From the IMG/VR virus record IMGVR_UViG_3300023292_000289, positions 1 to 23,322 of that record: a stretch of 23,322 bases of DNA; one strand, given 5' to 3'. Positions 1 to 6,379 of this stretch are shown one piece after another. This DNA is from a virus. A program made the position numbers and the translations under genes. How positions within the stretch are numbered: position 1 is the stretch's first letter; each line of letters begins with the position of its first letter. The notes under the pieces are model-generated. The model was not told where the DNA came from, ran no database searches, and worked only from the letters and a program-made list of their open reading frames with translations.

Positions 1-84
1 CTCGGCGAAATGGGGCCATAATACACGAGACTCGTTTTTGACTTCACCATTGTTATAAACACGCCAAATTTTGATATCACTCAT
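1..84 (-). CDS. Hypothetical protein, 3' part missing (runs off left edge)
   Basis: An open frame begins at an ATG at 84-82 and stays open to the window edge (28 codons, starting MSDIKIWRVYNNGE). Its start overlaps the end of the gene at 77-367 by 8 bp, the same close overlap seen through the whole gene string, which is the main reason to believe it. Trp, Tyr and Val in the visible part suggest a folded protein, but no family can be recognised from so little. The product and full length are unknown. Confidence 0.55.
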   Translation of the reverse strand, partial: MSDIKIWRVYNNGEVKNESRVLWPHFAE

Positions 85-367
85 ATTCGGTTCCACCTAC
101 AACTTTAAGGGATGTTAAAGAATTCTTGACATCAGCTTTATGATTTTGAAGAGCTAAACCCCTATCATGAGTATTCTTACCGGTGCCAATATCTTTTTCA
201 AAAAGTTTGGTAACAGTTTGTACTGCGCGACGAGCTTTCAAGAGAACAATAAACTGTTCCCCGGACTCTTTTGAGAATGTTGAAGATTCATTAACAACCG
301 AATCTTGGATTGGTCGATCTTTTGAACGAGCTTTTTCGCTCATGTGTGGGAATTTTTGTTTAGTCAT
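77..367 (-). CDS. Hypothetical small protein (96 aa)
   Basis: An ATG at 367 is preceded by a good ribosome binding site (AAAGGG, 6 nt spacer). The first 20 residues are rich in Lys/Arg (MTKQKFPHMSEKARSKDRP); the middle, about residues 38-60, looks helical and amphipathic (FIVLLKARRAVQTVTKLFEKD). It has no signal peptide or membrane segment and no cysteines. It lies 3 bp after the gene at 371-589 and overlaps the next gene by 8 bp, so it belongs to the short operon started by the promoter at 675-707. I do not recognise the family. A basic N-terminus could bind nucleic acid, but that is a guess. Confidence 0.6.
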   Translation of the reverse strand: MTKQKFPHMSEKARSKDRPIQDSVVNESSTFSKESGEQFIVLLKARRAVQTVTKLFEKDIGTGKNTHDRGLALQNHKADVKNSLTSLKVVGGTEYE

Positions 368-370
368 TAT

Positions 371-589
371 CTACCCTTTCACTGCTACGTGGATAACACT
401 TTCGTAATCATCAATACCGTAATTATAATTAATTGAATAAACCGTACCATTGGTTCCGTCGTGGGATATCGTTTCACCTATTCTTGGAATATATGTTGGG
501 TTATCTACCGAAAAGTGCATATCACATCTTCTTTCAAGAAAATTAAAATTATCCGAAATCCACATTCTTGTTGGTTCTTTATTACTCAT
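371..589 (-). CDS. Hypothetical small protein (72 aa)
   Basis: The frame extends up to an ATG at 598, but I place the start at the ATG at 589 (MSNKEPTRMW). That codon forms an ATGA overlap with the stop of a 19-codon upstream frame (586-645), and the GGAG sequence upstream lies only 3 nt from the 598 ATG. The second half reads like a small beta-barrel: PRIGETISHDGTNGTVYSI followed by alternating hydrophobic residues (YESVIHVAVK). No catalytic motif is visible and the function is unknown. It is probably the first full-length gene of the short left-end operon driven from the promoter at 675-707. Confidence 0.55.
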   Translation of the reverse strand: MSNKEPTRMWISDNFNFLERRCDMHFSVDNPTYIPRIGETISHDGTNGTVYSINYNYGIDDYESVIHVAVKG

Positions 590-645
590 AGTAGACATCC
601 ACTCCCAAATTTAATAGTTAGTGCTTCAATTAACTTATCCATCAT
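586..645 (-). CDS. Leader micro-ORF (19 aa), possible coupling peptide
   Basis: ATG-ATG at 645-640 follows an AAAAAGG ribosome binding site with a 5 nt spacer. The frame reads MMDKLIEALTIKFGSGCLL and ends in an ATGA overlap with the next gene. It is the first frame after the promoter at 675-707. It may be a real micro-protein, or it may only deliver ribosomes to the gene at 371-589. The sequence alone cannot separate these. Its length makes chance plausible, but the binding site plus exact overlap argue for translation. Confidence 0.45.
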   Translation of the reverse strand: MMDKLIEALTIKFGSGCLL

Positions 646-674
646 ATAAACCTTTTTGTTTTTCCTTTACATAC

Positions 675-707
675 AATATATAAGGGTTTACACCGAAATG
701 TAAACCC
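675..707 (-). promoter_or_regulatory. Early-type promoter P1 with internal inverted repeat
   Basis: On the minus strand GGGTTTACA (707-699) serves as the -35 region. TATATT (680-675, 18 bp spacer) or the overlapping TATATA (16 bp spacer) serves as the -10. A perfect 9 bp inverted repeat, GGGTTTACA-6 nt-TGTAAACCC (684-707), fills the -35 and the spacer. It lies between the stop of the gene at 725-1003 and the micro-ORF at 645. The dyad could be an operator or, in RNA, a weak terminator hairpin for the upstream gene. Confidence 0.65.
684..707. repeat. Inverted repeat GGGTTTACA / TGTAAACCC in promoter P1
   Basis: Perfect 9 bp arms with a 6 nt loop. A diverged copy with 7 bp arms and the same 24 bp total length lies at 3106-3129 in promoter P2. 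The other five early-type promoters have only the first half-site. Confidence 0.8.
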
Positions 708-724
708 CCTAAATCAAATTAATT

Positions 725-1003
725 TTAATTATTTTCAGTCTCATCAGGTCGATGAAACACAAATTCATCATACATCTCTCGAAGTTTATCTCTAAGCTCC
801 CCAACCTCATCTCTAAGTTTTCGATTTTCATCTAGTAACTTATCGATCTGAGTACTCATTCTATTAAATGTACTATTAGCATCGTCTATATTATTTTTTT
901 TATGTTGAGTCCAAAAGTAGATTCCCACAAAAGCGATAGATATAAACAAGGCAATATTAGGTGAATTTGCTCCAATTAAGGCTATTATTGCTTGTATTTC
1001 CAT
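725..1003 (-). CDS. Small membrane protein with cytoplasmic coiled coil
   Basis: This 92-residue protein has one hydrophobic segment at about residues 16-31 (NIALFISIAFVGIYFW) followed by a basic stretch (HKKN). A long charged heptad-like region at about 46-80 (MSTQIDKLLDENRKLRDEVGELRDKL) is probably a coiled coil. Positive charges after the membrane segment place the C-terminal part in the cytoplasm. The architecture fits a holin, a spanin-like part or a superinfection-immunity membrane protein, but no family is recognised. It stands alone: a late-type CATAAATA motif lies about 90 bp upstream, and the start ATG at 1003 has an AAGGA binding site. Late expression would suit a role near lysis, which is an inference. 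Confidence 0.65.
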   Translation of the reverse strand: MEIQAIIALIGANSPNIALFISIAFVGIYFWTQHKKNNIDDANSTFNRMSTQIDKLLDENRKLRDEVGELRDKLREMYDEFVFHRPDETENN

Positions 1004-1093
1004 GTGTATTTTTCCTTAGTATTAGAGTACATAGTCATACATAAAGTAGAGTTCGCCAACAAAAATGACCTCAATAGTAAGAGATCCTATGTG

Positions 1094-1101
1094 TATTTAT
1101 G
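1094..1101 (-). promoter_or_regulatory. T4-type late promoter motif CATAAATA
   Basis: CATAAATA lies in the 122 bp gap between the genes at 1126-1722 and 725-1003. T4-like phages use NATAAATA as the late -10 element read by gp55/gp33. The resulting leader before the ATG at 1003 would be about 80 nt. The same octamer occurs in front of two other genes here (8451 and 8929). The rest of this gap holds no other signal I can support. Confidence 0.5.
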
Positions 1102-1125
1102 ATAATTAGTTGATTTAAATCAATT

Positions 1126-1722
1126 TTATTGAGGGTTTTGATAGAATTCATATTCAAGTTTTTGTATATTATTTTTGATACCTCTATAGAATATAAACTG
1201 ATCATTATTTTCCCACATCAGTTTAATAGAAGAATCATATACTTCCCAATCACTAAAAACATCAGGTCGCCCATCTTTTAATTTTTTAAAAAATGTAGGA
1301 CTTTTGTCTCGTGTCCAAACAACTAATTTATATTCGTCTGGAATAGAATCTAAAACATATTCAAGTTCCTGAAAATCATCAATCTTATCTAACAGTTTAT
1401 TCCCGTCCGTTCTATATTTAGGAAATACGAAATACCTACTAAACACTCTAACACATTCGTCATTTAGAATTTGAGTACCAGATATGAATACTGGTTTATC
1501 GTTTTCAACATCATACACAACATTATAGAATAACATGCTACCAAAATTAATATTACCATACGCATAGTTATATGATAGTCGATCGCGACGACGCTCTAAC
1601 TGTAATGAACGAAAGGTTTGATCACACATTTTAAAATCTTCTTCAGACAATTCTTCGTTTATTTCGCCATTAACAATATATGGTATTACCCTAAAGCCGC
1701 ATTCTAGATCTTTCGATTTCAT
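1126..1722 (-). CDS. Unknown protein, possible GNAT-like acyltransferase
   Basis: This 198-residue soluble protein starts in an ATGA overlap with the methyltransferase gene upstream, so the two are probably translated together. The middle has the look of a GNAT core: a strand pair around residues 64-84 (MLFYNVVYDV...PVFISGTQIL), then a strand ending in Arg-Tyr and Pro-x-Tyr-Arg (FSRYFVFPKYR, about 93-104). In GNATs this is the substrate strand leading to the acetyl-CoA loop. The usual Q/RxxGxG/A loop is not clear, so this stays a suggestion. If it is a GNAT it could act on the same target as the neighbouring methyltransferase. It is equally possible that it is an unrelated phage family. Confidence 0.6.
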   Translation of the reverse strand: MKSKDLECGFRVIPYIVNGEINEELSEEDFKMCDQTFRSLQLERRRDRLSYNYAYGNINFGSMLFYNVVYDVENDKPVFISGTQILNDECVRVFSRYFVFPKYRTDGNKLLDKIDDFQELEYVLDSIPDEYKLVVWTRDKSPTFFKKLKDGRPDVFSDWEVYDSSIKLMWENNDQFIFYRGIKNNIQKLEYEFYQNPQ

Positions 1723-2414
1723 AATGTTATACTCACGATCTTTCTTCTTCCTGAAAATATATTTCGGTTAACAATTACATCTTGATATTTTGAATATTTT
1801 TCTTTATACAAATATAATTGGTCTTCAATAGTGTTTAATGTTAAATTTTCTAACCATTTATTTTTTGGTTGTTCTGAACACGGTTCCTGAATTATCGCGT
1901 GCGGGGCATTATAAAATTTATGCAATCTTTCAAATAATTCCATATGTGTTTCTGGTTCATATAATAGTACACCCGACCATATTAGACAATCAACTTTGAA
2001 ATCTACATCAATCTTTTCAATGTCATTCCATGATGCGCATCTATATTCTATATTGGGTGAATTTGACCATACGGCATTTGCATAATCTATAGGTTGTGGA
2101 CTCGTATCAAATCCCATATAATTGTAATCGTAATACCCTCGATCATATAAAATATCATTAACTGGACCGTGTCGACAACCAATGTCGACAATTCCCTTAT
2201 ATCCATTATCAATAATTATGTCGGCTTGAATCTCAAATATCGGTAGAGCTTCTTCGGTGTCAAGATAATCCATAGATCGGAATAAATATTCTTCCTTTAA
2301 TGGCACCTTTACCTCTTCATCAAAAGAATCCGGTAAACGAGGCCATGGCATACCATTTACCTTGTTTACCGGTTTCCAGTCATATAGTGTTTTGTCTATA
2401 TTATTTCTTATCAT
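1719..2414 (-). CDS. Class I SAM-dependent methyltransferase
   Basis: The 231-residue protein carries motif I of class I methyltransferases as VDIGCRHG (residues 76-83). An acidic end of beta-2 follows in YMGFDTSPQPI (about 99-109), and a motif IV-like strand in DCLIWSGVLLYEP. The C-terminal part (HAIIQEPCSEQPKN) resembles the loop after beta-5. The substrate cannot be read from the sequence. No DNA-methylase (D/N)PPY motif is present, so a small molecule, lipid, sugar or protein is more likely than DNA. The start ATG overlaps the stop of the exported protease gene as ATGA, and the end overlaps the possible acyltransferase the same way, so the three genes form one coupled unit from the promoter near 3100. 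Confidence 0.8.
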   Translation of the reverse strand: MIRNNIDKTLYDWKPVNKVNGMPWPRLPDSFDEEVKVPLKEEYLFRSMDYLDTEEALPIFEIQADIIIDNGYKGIVDIGCRHGPVNDILYDRGYYDYNYMGFDTSPQPIDYANAVWSNSPNIEYRCASWNDIEKIDVDFKVDCLIWSGVLLYEPETHMELFERLHKFYNAPHAIIQEPCSEQPKNKWLENLTLNTIEDQLYLYKEKYSKYQDVIVNRNIFSGRRKIVSITL

Positions 2415-3073
2415 TCAAAAAGCTCTATATTCATTACACAATCTTCGTTTGTTTTACATTTTTGAAAATTATCAGCGTCGTTAAACGTCATAAAATGTTT
2501 TGCGTCTGTATCTCGCATAACGGTTTCTAAAAACTCTAATGAAAGACCTGCTTTTAAAAACCACACCGTCATATCTAAGGTGCTACTAACTCCTGCATCA
2601 AACATTTCTACAAGTTCAGCAGGTTCAATAGGTTCAGGTTTAATTCCCGATATAAACGAAGAAGATGCAGAAGCTCTAGTGGGCCTATGAAATCCTAATA
2701 CACCGTTAATTGTTAAGTCGTTACTTGGGGCTACAGCTACAGCGCAAGCACTCATACATTTTTCATCAACGATTATAGGAATATTTTTAATTGTTTCTCT
2801 AACACTATCAATGACACTTATTACACCGCCACGACTGTTAAAGACAATATATTCAGGATCATATTCATCTACTGCCTGTTGAAGAAGGCGATCGGTATCT
2901 TGATGAAAATACCCATTATAATACAAATATTTGTTATCTTCTGCATCGACCTCTGTTGAGATCTCAAAATTGAAAAAAACAATATGACGGGGTGAATATG
3001 GGGTTGGTGCATAAATTTCTGCGGAAGCTGTTGATGCCGCCAATGCTATTGTTAGTGGTATGAAAAATTTCAT
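2411..3073 (-). CDS. Exported ClpP/crotonase-fold protease-like protein
   Basis: The frame is open up to 3103, but the start is set at the ATG at 3073. It has AAGGAG 9 nt upstream, begins a clear signal peptide (MKFFIPLTIALAASTASA, cleavage after residue 18), and follows the promoter, whose -10 overlaps the longer frame. The mature part has the ClpP-like layout: a strand and RGG turn (VFNSRGG, about 78-83), a nucleophile candidate Ser108 in CMSAC, and a His129 candidate in LGFHRP. These match the periplasmic ClpP-like serine proteases of Gram-negative bacteria. Cys106 and Cys110 flank the Ser and may form a disulfide. Length is 220 residues. A phage protein exported to the periplasm could act on the envelope or block another phage; its target is unknown. 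It is first in an operon with the methyltransferase and the possible acyltransferase. Confidence 0.75.
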   Translation of the reverse strand: MKFFIPLTIALAASTASAEIYAPTPYSPRHIVFFNFEISTEVDAEDNKYLYYNGYFHQDTDRLLQQAVDEYDPEYIVFNSRGGVISVIDSVRETIKNIPIIVDEKCMSACAVAVAPSNDLTINGVLGFHRPTRASASSSFISGIKPEPIEPAELVEMFDAGVSSTLDMTVWFLKAGLSLEFLETVMRDTDAKHFMTFNDADNFQKCKTNEDCVMNIELFE

Positions 3074-3094
3074 TATATAGTTCTCCTTTGATAC

Positions 3095-3131
3095 TATATA
3101 CATAAGGGTTTATTTTTGAATTTAAACCCCC
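3095..3131 (-). promoter_or_regulatory. Early-type promoter P2 with internal inverted repeat
   Basis: GGGTTTAAA (3129-3121) matches the early -35 element of this phage except for one base. The best -10 is TATATA at 3100-3095, 20 bp away, with TATAGTAT just after. A 7 bp inverted repeat GGGTTTA-10 nt-TAAACCC (3106-3129) has the same total length, 24 bp, and the same placement as the one in P1. It overlaps the stop codon of the gene at 3122-3637 and drives the exported protease at 3073. Confidence 0.55.
3106..3129. repeat. Inverted repeat GGGTTTA / TAAACCC in promoter P2
   Basis: 7 bp arms around a 10 nt AT-rich centre, placed on the -35 and spacer as in P1, followed in both by TTAT. The shared geometry suggests a common operator or a combined terminator/promoter. 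Confidence 0.7.
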
Positions 3132-3637
3132 TTAGTGAAAAAATTTCCATTGTCCACCTGTTCCACTAATTCTTTCCATCCGCCGGATTTTAGATTCAAT
3201 TGGATTTGAACCCACCATTTATGTGTACCATCATTTTGGACTGTATGTGTATATTTTAGACCATTATGAAGAATGGGAATAACATTACCCATAGCATTTA
3301 CTCGATATTCATATTCATAAATTGGTTTGTTATTATCATCCAAATAACTCAATATATATTTTATTGGTGTGATGGGAAATATGAGTACATTACCATTATC
3401 CTTATGAGGAATTAATGATGCGTATGGTAATTTTTCGGTGAGATATGCTTTTATAGGATTTTCAGTAAATATATCAGGATTGATAATATCATACAATCTA
3501 AAATCTTGTTGGGTTCTTGGTATTTCATAACAGTTAATACCATCAATCCATTCTATACCTTTACCCTTATTTTTAATCAGTGAATATGGGTTAAAGATAT
3601 TAGCCAACATAGGCATTTCTAGATTATAATCACTCAT
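3122..3637 (-). CDS. 2OG/Fe(II) oxygenase-like protein, possibly degenerate
   Basis: This 171-residue protein resembles its neighbours at 3630-4250 and 4222-5007 in its core. It has an HxD candidate His78-Lys-Asp80 (IPHKDNG) followed by a strand (NVLIFPI), and distal His candidates His124 or His131 (YTHTVQNDGTHKWWVQIQL). The Arg that binds 2-oxoglutarate in this superfamily is not obvious, since a Lys (THKWW) stands near its place. It may be a diverged or inactive member, or bind another cosubstrate. The start ATG overlaps the upstream gene by 8 bp and has GGAAA 8 nt upstream. It is the last gene of the oxygenase string; a promoter begins at its stop codon. Confidence 0.6.
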   Translation of the reverse strand: MSDYNLEMPMLANIFNPYSLIKNKGKGIEWIDGINCYEIPRTQQDFRLYDIINPDIFTENPIKAYLTEKLPYASLIPHKDNGNVLIFPITPIKYILSYLDDNNKPIYEYEYRVNAMGNVIPILHNGLKYTHTVQNDGTHKWWVQIQLNLKSGGWKELVEQVDNGNFFTKGV

Positions 3638-4250
3638 TAAACATATTTCCGCTATTATAAAGATCTACTACATCTTCAAATTCCCAATCTTCATTTCCAA
3701 AATAAATTCTGAACGAGAGCATTTTTCTTTCGCGTTTATCTAAGACCGCATGAGGGTGTTTCGTGTTTAATATCGTCGGACATCTATACGTGTGTTTATA
3801 AATTACATTATAATCATATGGAACGTCATCCTCATATGGTCTGGTGTAAAAATCAGAACCAATCTTATCCATTCCTTCTTCAATATTATCCGTAAAAACA
3901 ATATCATAATCATTAGGTTCAATAGGATATATGACTACAGCATTGCGGCCGGGCGCGTTGTCTATATGGGGACGCATCCATTTACCCTCATGTTTAACCG
4001 TGAGATATGGATCTATAGTCGTCTCGCCTTCAACAAAATCTCTGTTTATATGAGATATTCCATCAAAGATTCTTTTGTCGCGGACCCTATACCACGTCTG
4101 ACCGTCCCACGATCTCTGATCTTGGGAAAGCAATTCAGCACGTAACGACCAAAGTTCTTCTTTGGGTGGTAACAGATCCACAAATTCAGGAACTTCAATT
4201 AGATATTTATTTACTATTTGATTATCTAAAATCATGGTCATACAACACAT
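3630..4250 (-). CDS. Predicted 2OG/Fe(II)-dependent oxygenase (Asp-hydroxylase-like)
   Basis: The core reads MRPHIDNAPGRNAVVIYPI, giving HxD as His95-Ile-Asp97 followed by the conserved strand. Further on, ILNTKHPHAVLDKRERKMLSFRIYFG provides the distal His (165 or 167) and an Arg (173 or 175) for 2-oxoglutarate. This is the layout of the aspartyl/asparaginyl beta-hydroxylase-like branch of the double-stranded beta-helix oxygenases. The substrate is unknown. Several Met codons crowd the N-terminus (MCCMTM), so the true start could be 4250, 4241 or 4235; no clear ribosome binding site decides. It overlaps both neighbours, consistent with joint translation. Numbering is from 4250. Confidence 0.7.
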   Translation of the reverse strand: MCCMTMILDNQIVNKYLIEVPEFVDLLPPKEELWSLRAELLSQDQRSWDGQTWYRVRDKRIFDGISHINRDFVEGETTIDPYLTVKHEGKWMRPHIDNAPGRNAVVIYPIEPNDYDIVFTDNIEEGMDKIGSDFYTRPYEDDVPYDYNVIYKHTYRCPTILNTKHPHAVLDKRERKMLSFRIYFGNEDWEFEDVVDLYNSGNMFNE

Positions 4251-5007
4251 GATCTGGAAAGCGTTTAATACTTCTATCTAAAATAGCGTTATGCTTTTCT
4301 ACATCCAATATTCCTGATATGATGATTTGACACCTATCTCTCATTTTAAAACCTTCATCAGCACCGTGTTCATATACAGAACCATCATAGACAAATGCAT
4401 CGGTTTCCTCTGGTAATACTGGGTATATTTTAGTGGCACCACTGTCCTTTGTCATAAAGAAAACTTCCTTTTCAGGCTCAGTAACTCGACTCCACCTTAT
4501 TCTGTAACACGACGGAGACTGTTTTCTAAGAATCGGGGTCGCGCTAAAAGGTTCATCGTAATGAGGAATAGTTTCTTTCGGGGGTGCGACGAATGCAAGT
4601 TGTCGTATATGAGTGAATGGTAATTTTTCAATATATTCTTTAACGTGGGGTAATTCATAGTCTACCCAATCCCACCAATCACCATTCCCGTATGGATGAG
4701 TGAAGAAGTTTTGTTTTAAAAATAAAACATTACCAGCACCAAAGCCACAGTGAAATTTCGCATTAGGAAAACGCTTATCTAATGCATCGCCATACAATAA
4801 ATCGTGTACATGATCTGTATCTACTTCGAGTTTTGGTAGATCTAGAGGAGTCCAAACAATACCTTTATGACCTTTATATTCCTCATTTATTTGAAGATCG
4901 TTATATGTAGGTCTATCATCTTTAGGTGCTAAATTGGAATAACCTCTTATGGGTGTACCATCATCATTGAAATCTAATTTATGTTTTTCTATTCTATGTC
5001 TTAACAT
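4222..5007 (-). CDS. Predicted 2OG/Fe(II)-dependent oxygenase (Asp-hydroxylase-like)
   Basis: The start is placed at the ATG at 5007 rather than the longer frame at 5028, because AAGGA lies 5 nt before it and it falls just after the upstream stop codon. The 261-residue protein has a long N-terminal part without recognisable motif. A C-terminal oxygenase core follows: LAFVAPPKETIPHYDEPF gives His149-Tyr-Asp151, and VYEHGADEGFKMRDRCQIIISG gives His214 and Arg223 or Arg225. The arrangement fits the Asp/Asn beta-hydroxylase-like family. The N-terminal 130 residues (Trp-rich around 111-116) may bind the substrate. The substrate is unknown; the gene is in the middle of six oxygenase-type genes. Confidence 0.75.
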   Translation of the reverse strand: MLRHRIEKHKLDFNDDGTPIRGYSNLAPKDDRPTYNDLQINEEYKGHKGIVWTPLDLPKLEVDTDHVHDLLYGDALDKRFPNAKFHCGFGAGNVLFLKQNFFTHPYGNGDWWDWVDYELPHVKEYIEKLPFTHIRQLAFVAPPKETIPHYDEPFSATPILRKQSPSCYRIRWSRVTEPEKEVFFMTKDSGATKIYPVLPEETDAFVYDGSVYEHGADEGFKMRDRCQIIISGILDVEKHNAILDRSIKRFPDHVLYDHDFR

Positions 5008-5015
5008 TGTATTCC

Positions 5016-5594
5016 TTACCATAACCACACTACGAATGAATATCTGGTACCTTTAGTAACAGGCATAACTTTGTGTGGATATAAAAAATTAGAAGGGAAC
5101 ATTATTATTTCCCCGGCTTTTGGTTTTATGTACGTGTCTTCCCAGAATTTTAATTCCCCTCCCTCGTAATTATCATTTAACATGCACAATGCTGTTAAAA
5201 TAGGGATGCCGCGTTTTGTCCCATCAAACTGGTTTCTAACATGGTCACAATGCGTGTCCATACCAGATCCGGTTGGGTACTTAATATAATGTGCTTGACT
5301 ATTTCCAGTTAAATACGAGAACCACGGGAGATCTGCCAAGAAATCTGTGACGTATTCTTCACCAACTTTTTTAATTTTTTCTTGGATGAATTTAGATACA
5401 TCATGATCTTCCGGTAATCTAGCATCATAATATGCGATCTCGGGATTTTCTGTTACACATATATTTTGGGAGGGGCTATCATATGGATATTCTCTCCAAA
5501 CATTTTCAAAAGCTAAGTCTGCAATGATTTCAGAGCATTGATCCGATGGGATTAGTCGCTGTTTGAGTAAATATGCTTCTACATCGCGCTTCAT
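5016..5594 (-). CDS. 2OG/Fe(II) oxygenase, prolyl-4-hydroxylase type
   Basis: This is the most canonical member of the oxygenase string (192 residues). The metal ligands are His115-Cys-Asp117 (MDTHCDHV) and His174 (FLYPHKVMPV), and Arg184 (GTRYSFVVWLW) is the 2-oxoglutarate-binding residue. The segments MLNDNYEGGELKF and KPKAGEIIMFPSN between them are typical of the P4Hc/2OG-FeII_Oxy family. Phage members of this family are common in marine T4-like phages, where the substrate is generally not known. It starts in an ATGA overlap with the TauD-like gene upstream. The protein ends two residues after the last core strand, so it is a minimal single-domain enzyme. Confidence 0.85.
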   Translation of the reverse strand: MKRDVEAYLLKQRLIPSDQCSEIIADLAFENVWREYPYDSPSQNICVTENPEIAYYDARLPEDHDVSKFIQEKIKKVGEEYVTDFLADLPWFSYLTGNSQAHYIKYPTGSGMDTHCDHVRNQFDGTKRGIPILTALCMLNDNYEGGELKFWEDTYIKPKAGEIIMFPSNFLYPHKVMPVTKGTRYSFVVWLW

Positions 5595-6379
5595 GATATG
5601 TTACTATAATCGCTCGCGATGCGCCAAAGAAGTCTGTTTTTATCAAGAACCGGGGTTCGTCTATGTAGAGTAGTAAATTGGTCCATGAATAACAAATCTC
5701 CTTTTTTAAATATATGATGATATTGATATTTTGATTTGAAAATAATTTTCTTAAGTTTCTCGATCATTTCAACATGATCAATAACGGTTTTACCATGCCA
5801 TGCTTTTGTGATAAAATGATATGGAAAATAGAAATAATGATCTCCAGTATGCGGATGAACACCTACAAGAGGTCTAATACTACCTTTATTTTGACTCATG
5901 AATTCCAGCTCAGGATCGTCATCTTCTAAGTGATACATTGTGTTATTTTGAAATTTTAATCGGATTTTAATGTCGCACCAATAATCTCGTTCTTCAGCAG
6001 GGAGATCGTAAAATGGATCTGACGTCTGGCAGACACTTAATGTAGTATTAATATCCTCTTCAACGCAATATAGACCGATAAGAATTTTATCTATATTGTG
6101 TCGAGAGTTCCCATTACTGTGCCAACCAAGTTCAGTGTCACCGAACATACCAATTTTCTCGCCGTCTACACGTTTACCCGTTACAAGAAATATTTCTGGA
6201 TATTCTTTAGGATTCATGAATAAACCAGGGGCTTCACATTCACCAAATCGCTTACATAAATCGATAAATTTTCTTTCATCAAGATCTTGCTCATTATATA
6301 CGACATAACCCGTCGACTGTATAACGGCTGCAATATGTTCTAAATGGGGTTTATTGTAATCAAATAGCTGCGAGGTCAT
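5591..6379 (-). CDS. TauD/TfdA-family dioxygenase-like protein with HxN in place of HxD
   Basis: The 262-residue protein matches TauD-type oxygenases along its length: an N-terminal GYVVYNEQDL...F.DLCKRFGE segment, the metal site region GWHSNGNSRH (His87-Ser-Asn89), RPLVGVHPHTGDHYFYFP, and the C-terminal DLLFMDQFTTLHRRTP with distal His239. Arg253 (LLWRIASDY) is the likely 2-oxoglutarate ligand. The carboxylate normally found two residues after the first His is Asn here, from an AAT codon, which may weaken or change iron chemistry. It overlaps the upstream oxygenase gene by 20 bp and the next one by ATGA. The substrate is unknown. Confidence 0.8.
   Translation of the reverse strand: MTSQLFDYNKPHLEHIAAVIQSTGYVVYNEQDLDERKFIDLCKRFGECEAPGLFMNPKEYPEIFLVTGKRVDGEKIGMFGDTELGWHSNGNSRHNIDKILIGLYCVEEDINTTLSVCQTSDPFYDLPAEERDYWCDIKIRLKFQNNTMYHLEDDDPELEFMSQNKGSIRPLVGVHPHTGDHYFYFPYHFITKAWHGKTVIDHVEMIEKLKKIIFKSKYQYHHIFKKGDLLFMDQFTTLHRRTPVLDKNRLLWRIASDYSNIS

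Noticed and set aside
183-407. Plus-strand frames opposite minus-strand genes, here and at many other places
   Set aside because: They mirror the codon pattern of well-supported minus-strand genes and lack binding sites; the whole window is transcribed one way.
4202-4211. AATAAATA-type late motif inside the gene at 3630-4250
   Set aside because: It encodes the codons for Asn-Lys-Tyr in a conserved reading frame, and no gene starts nearby; chance in AT-rich DNA.
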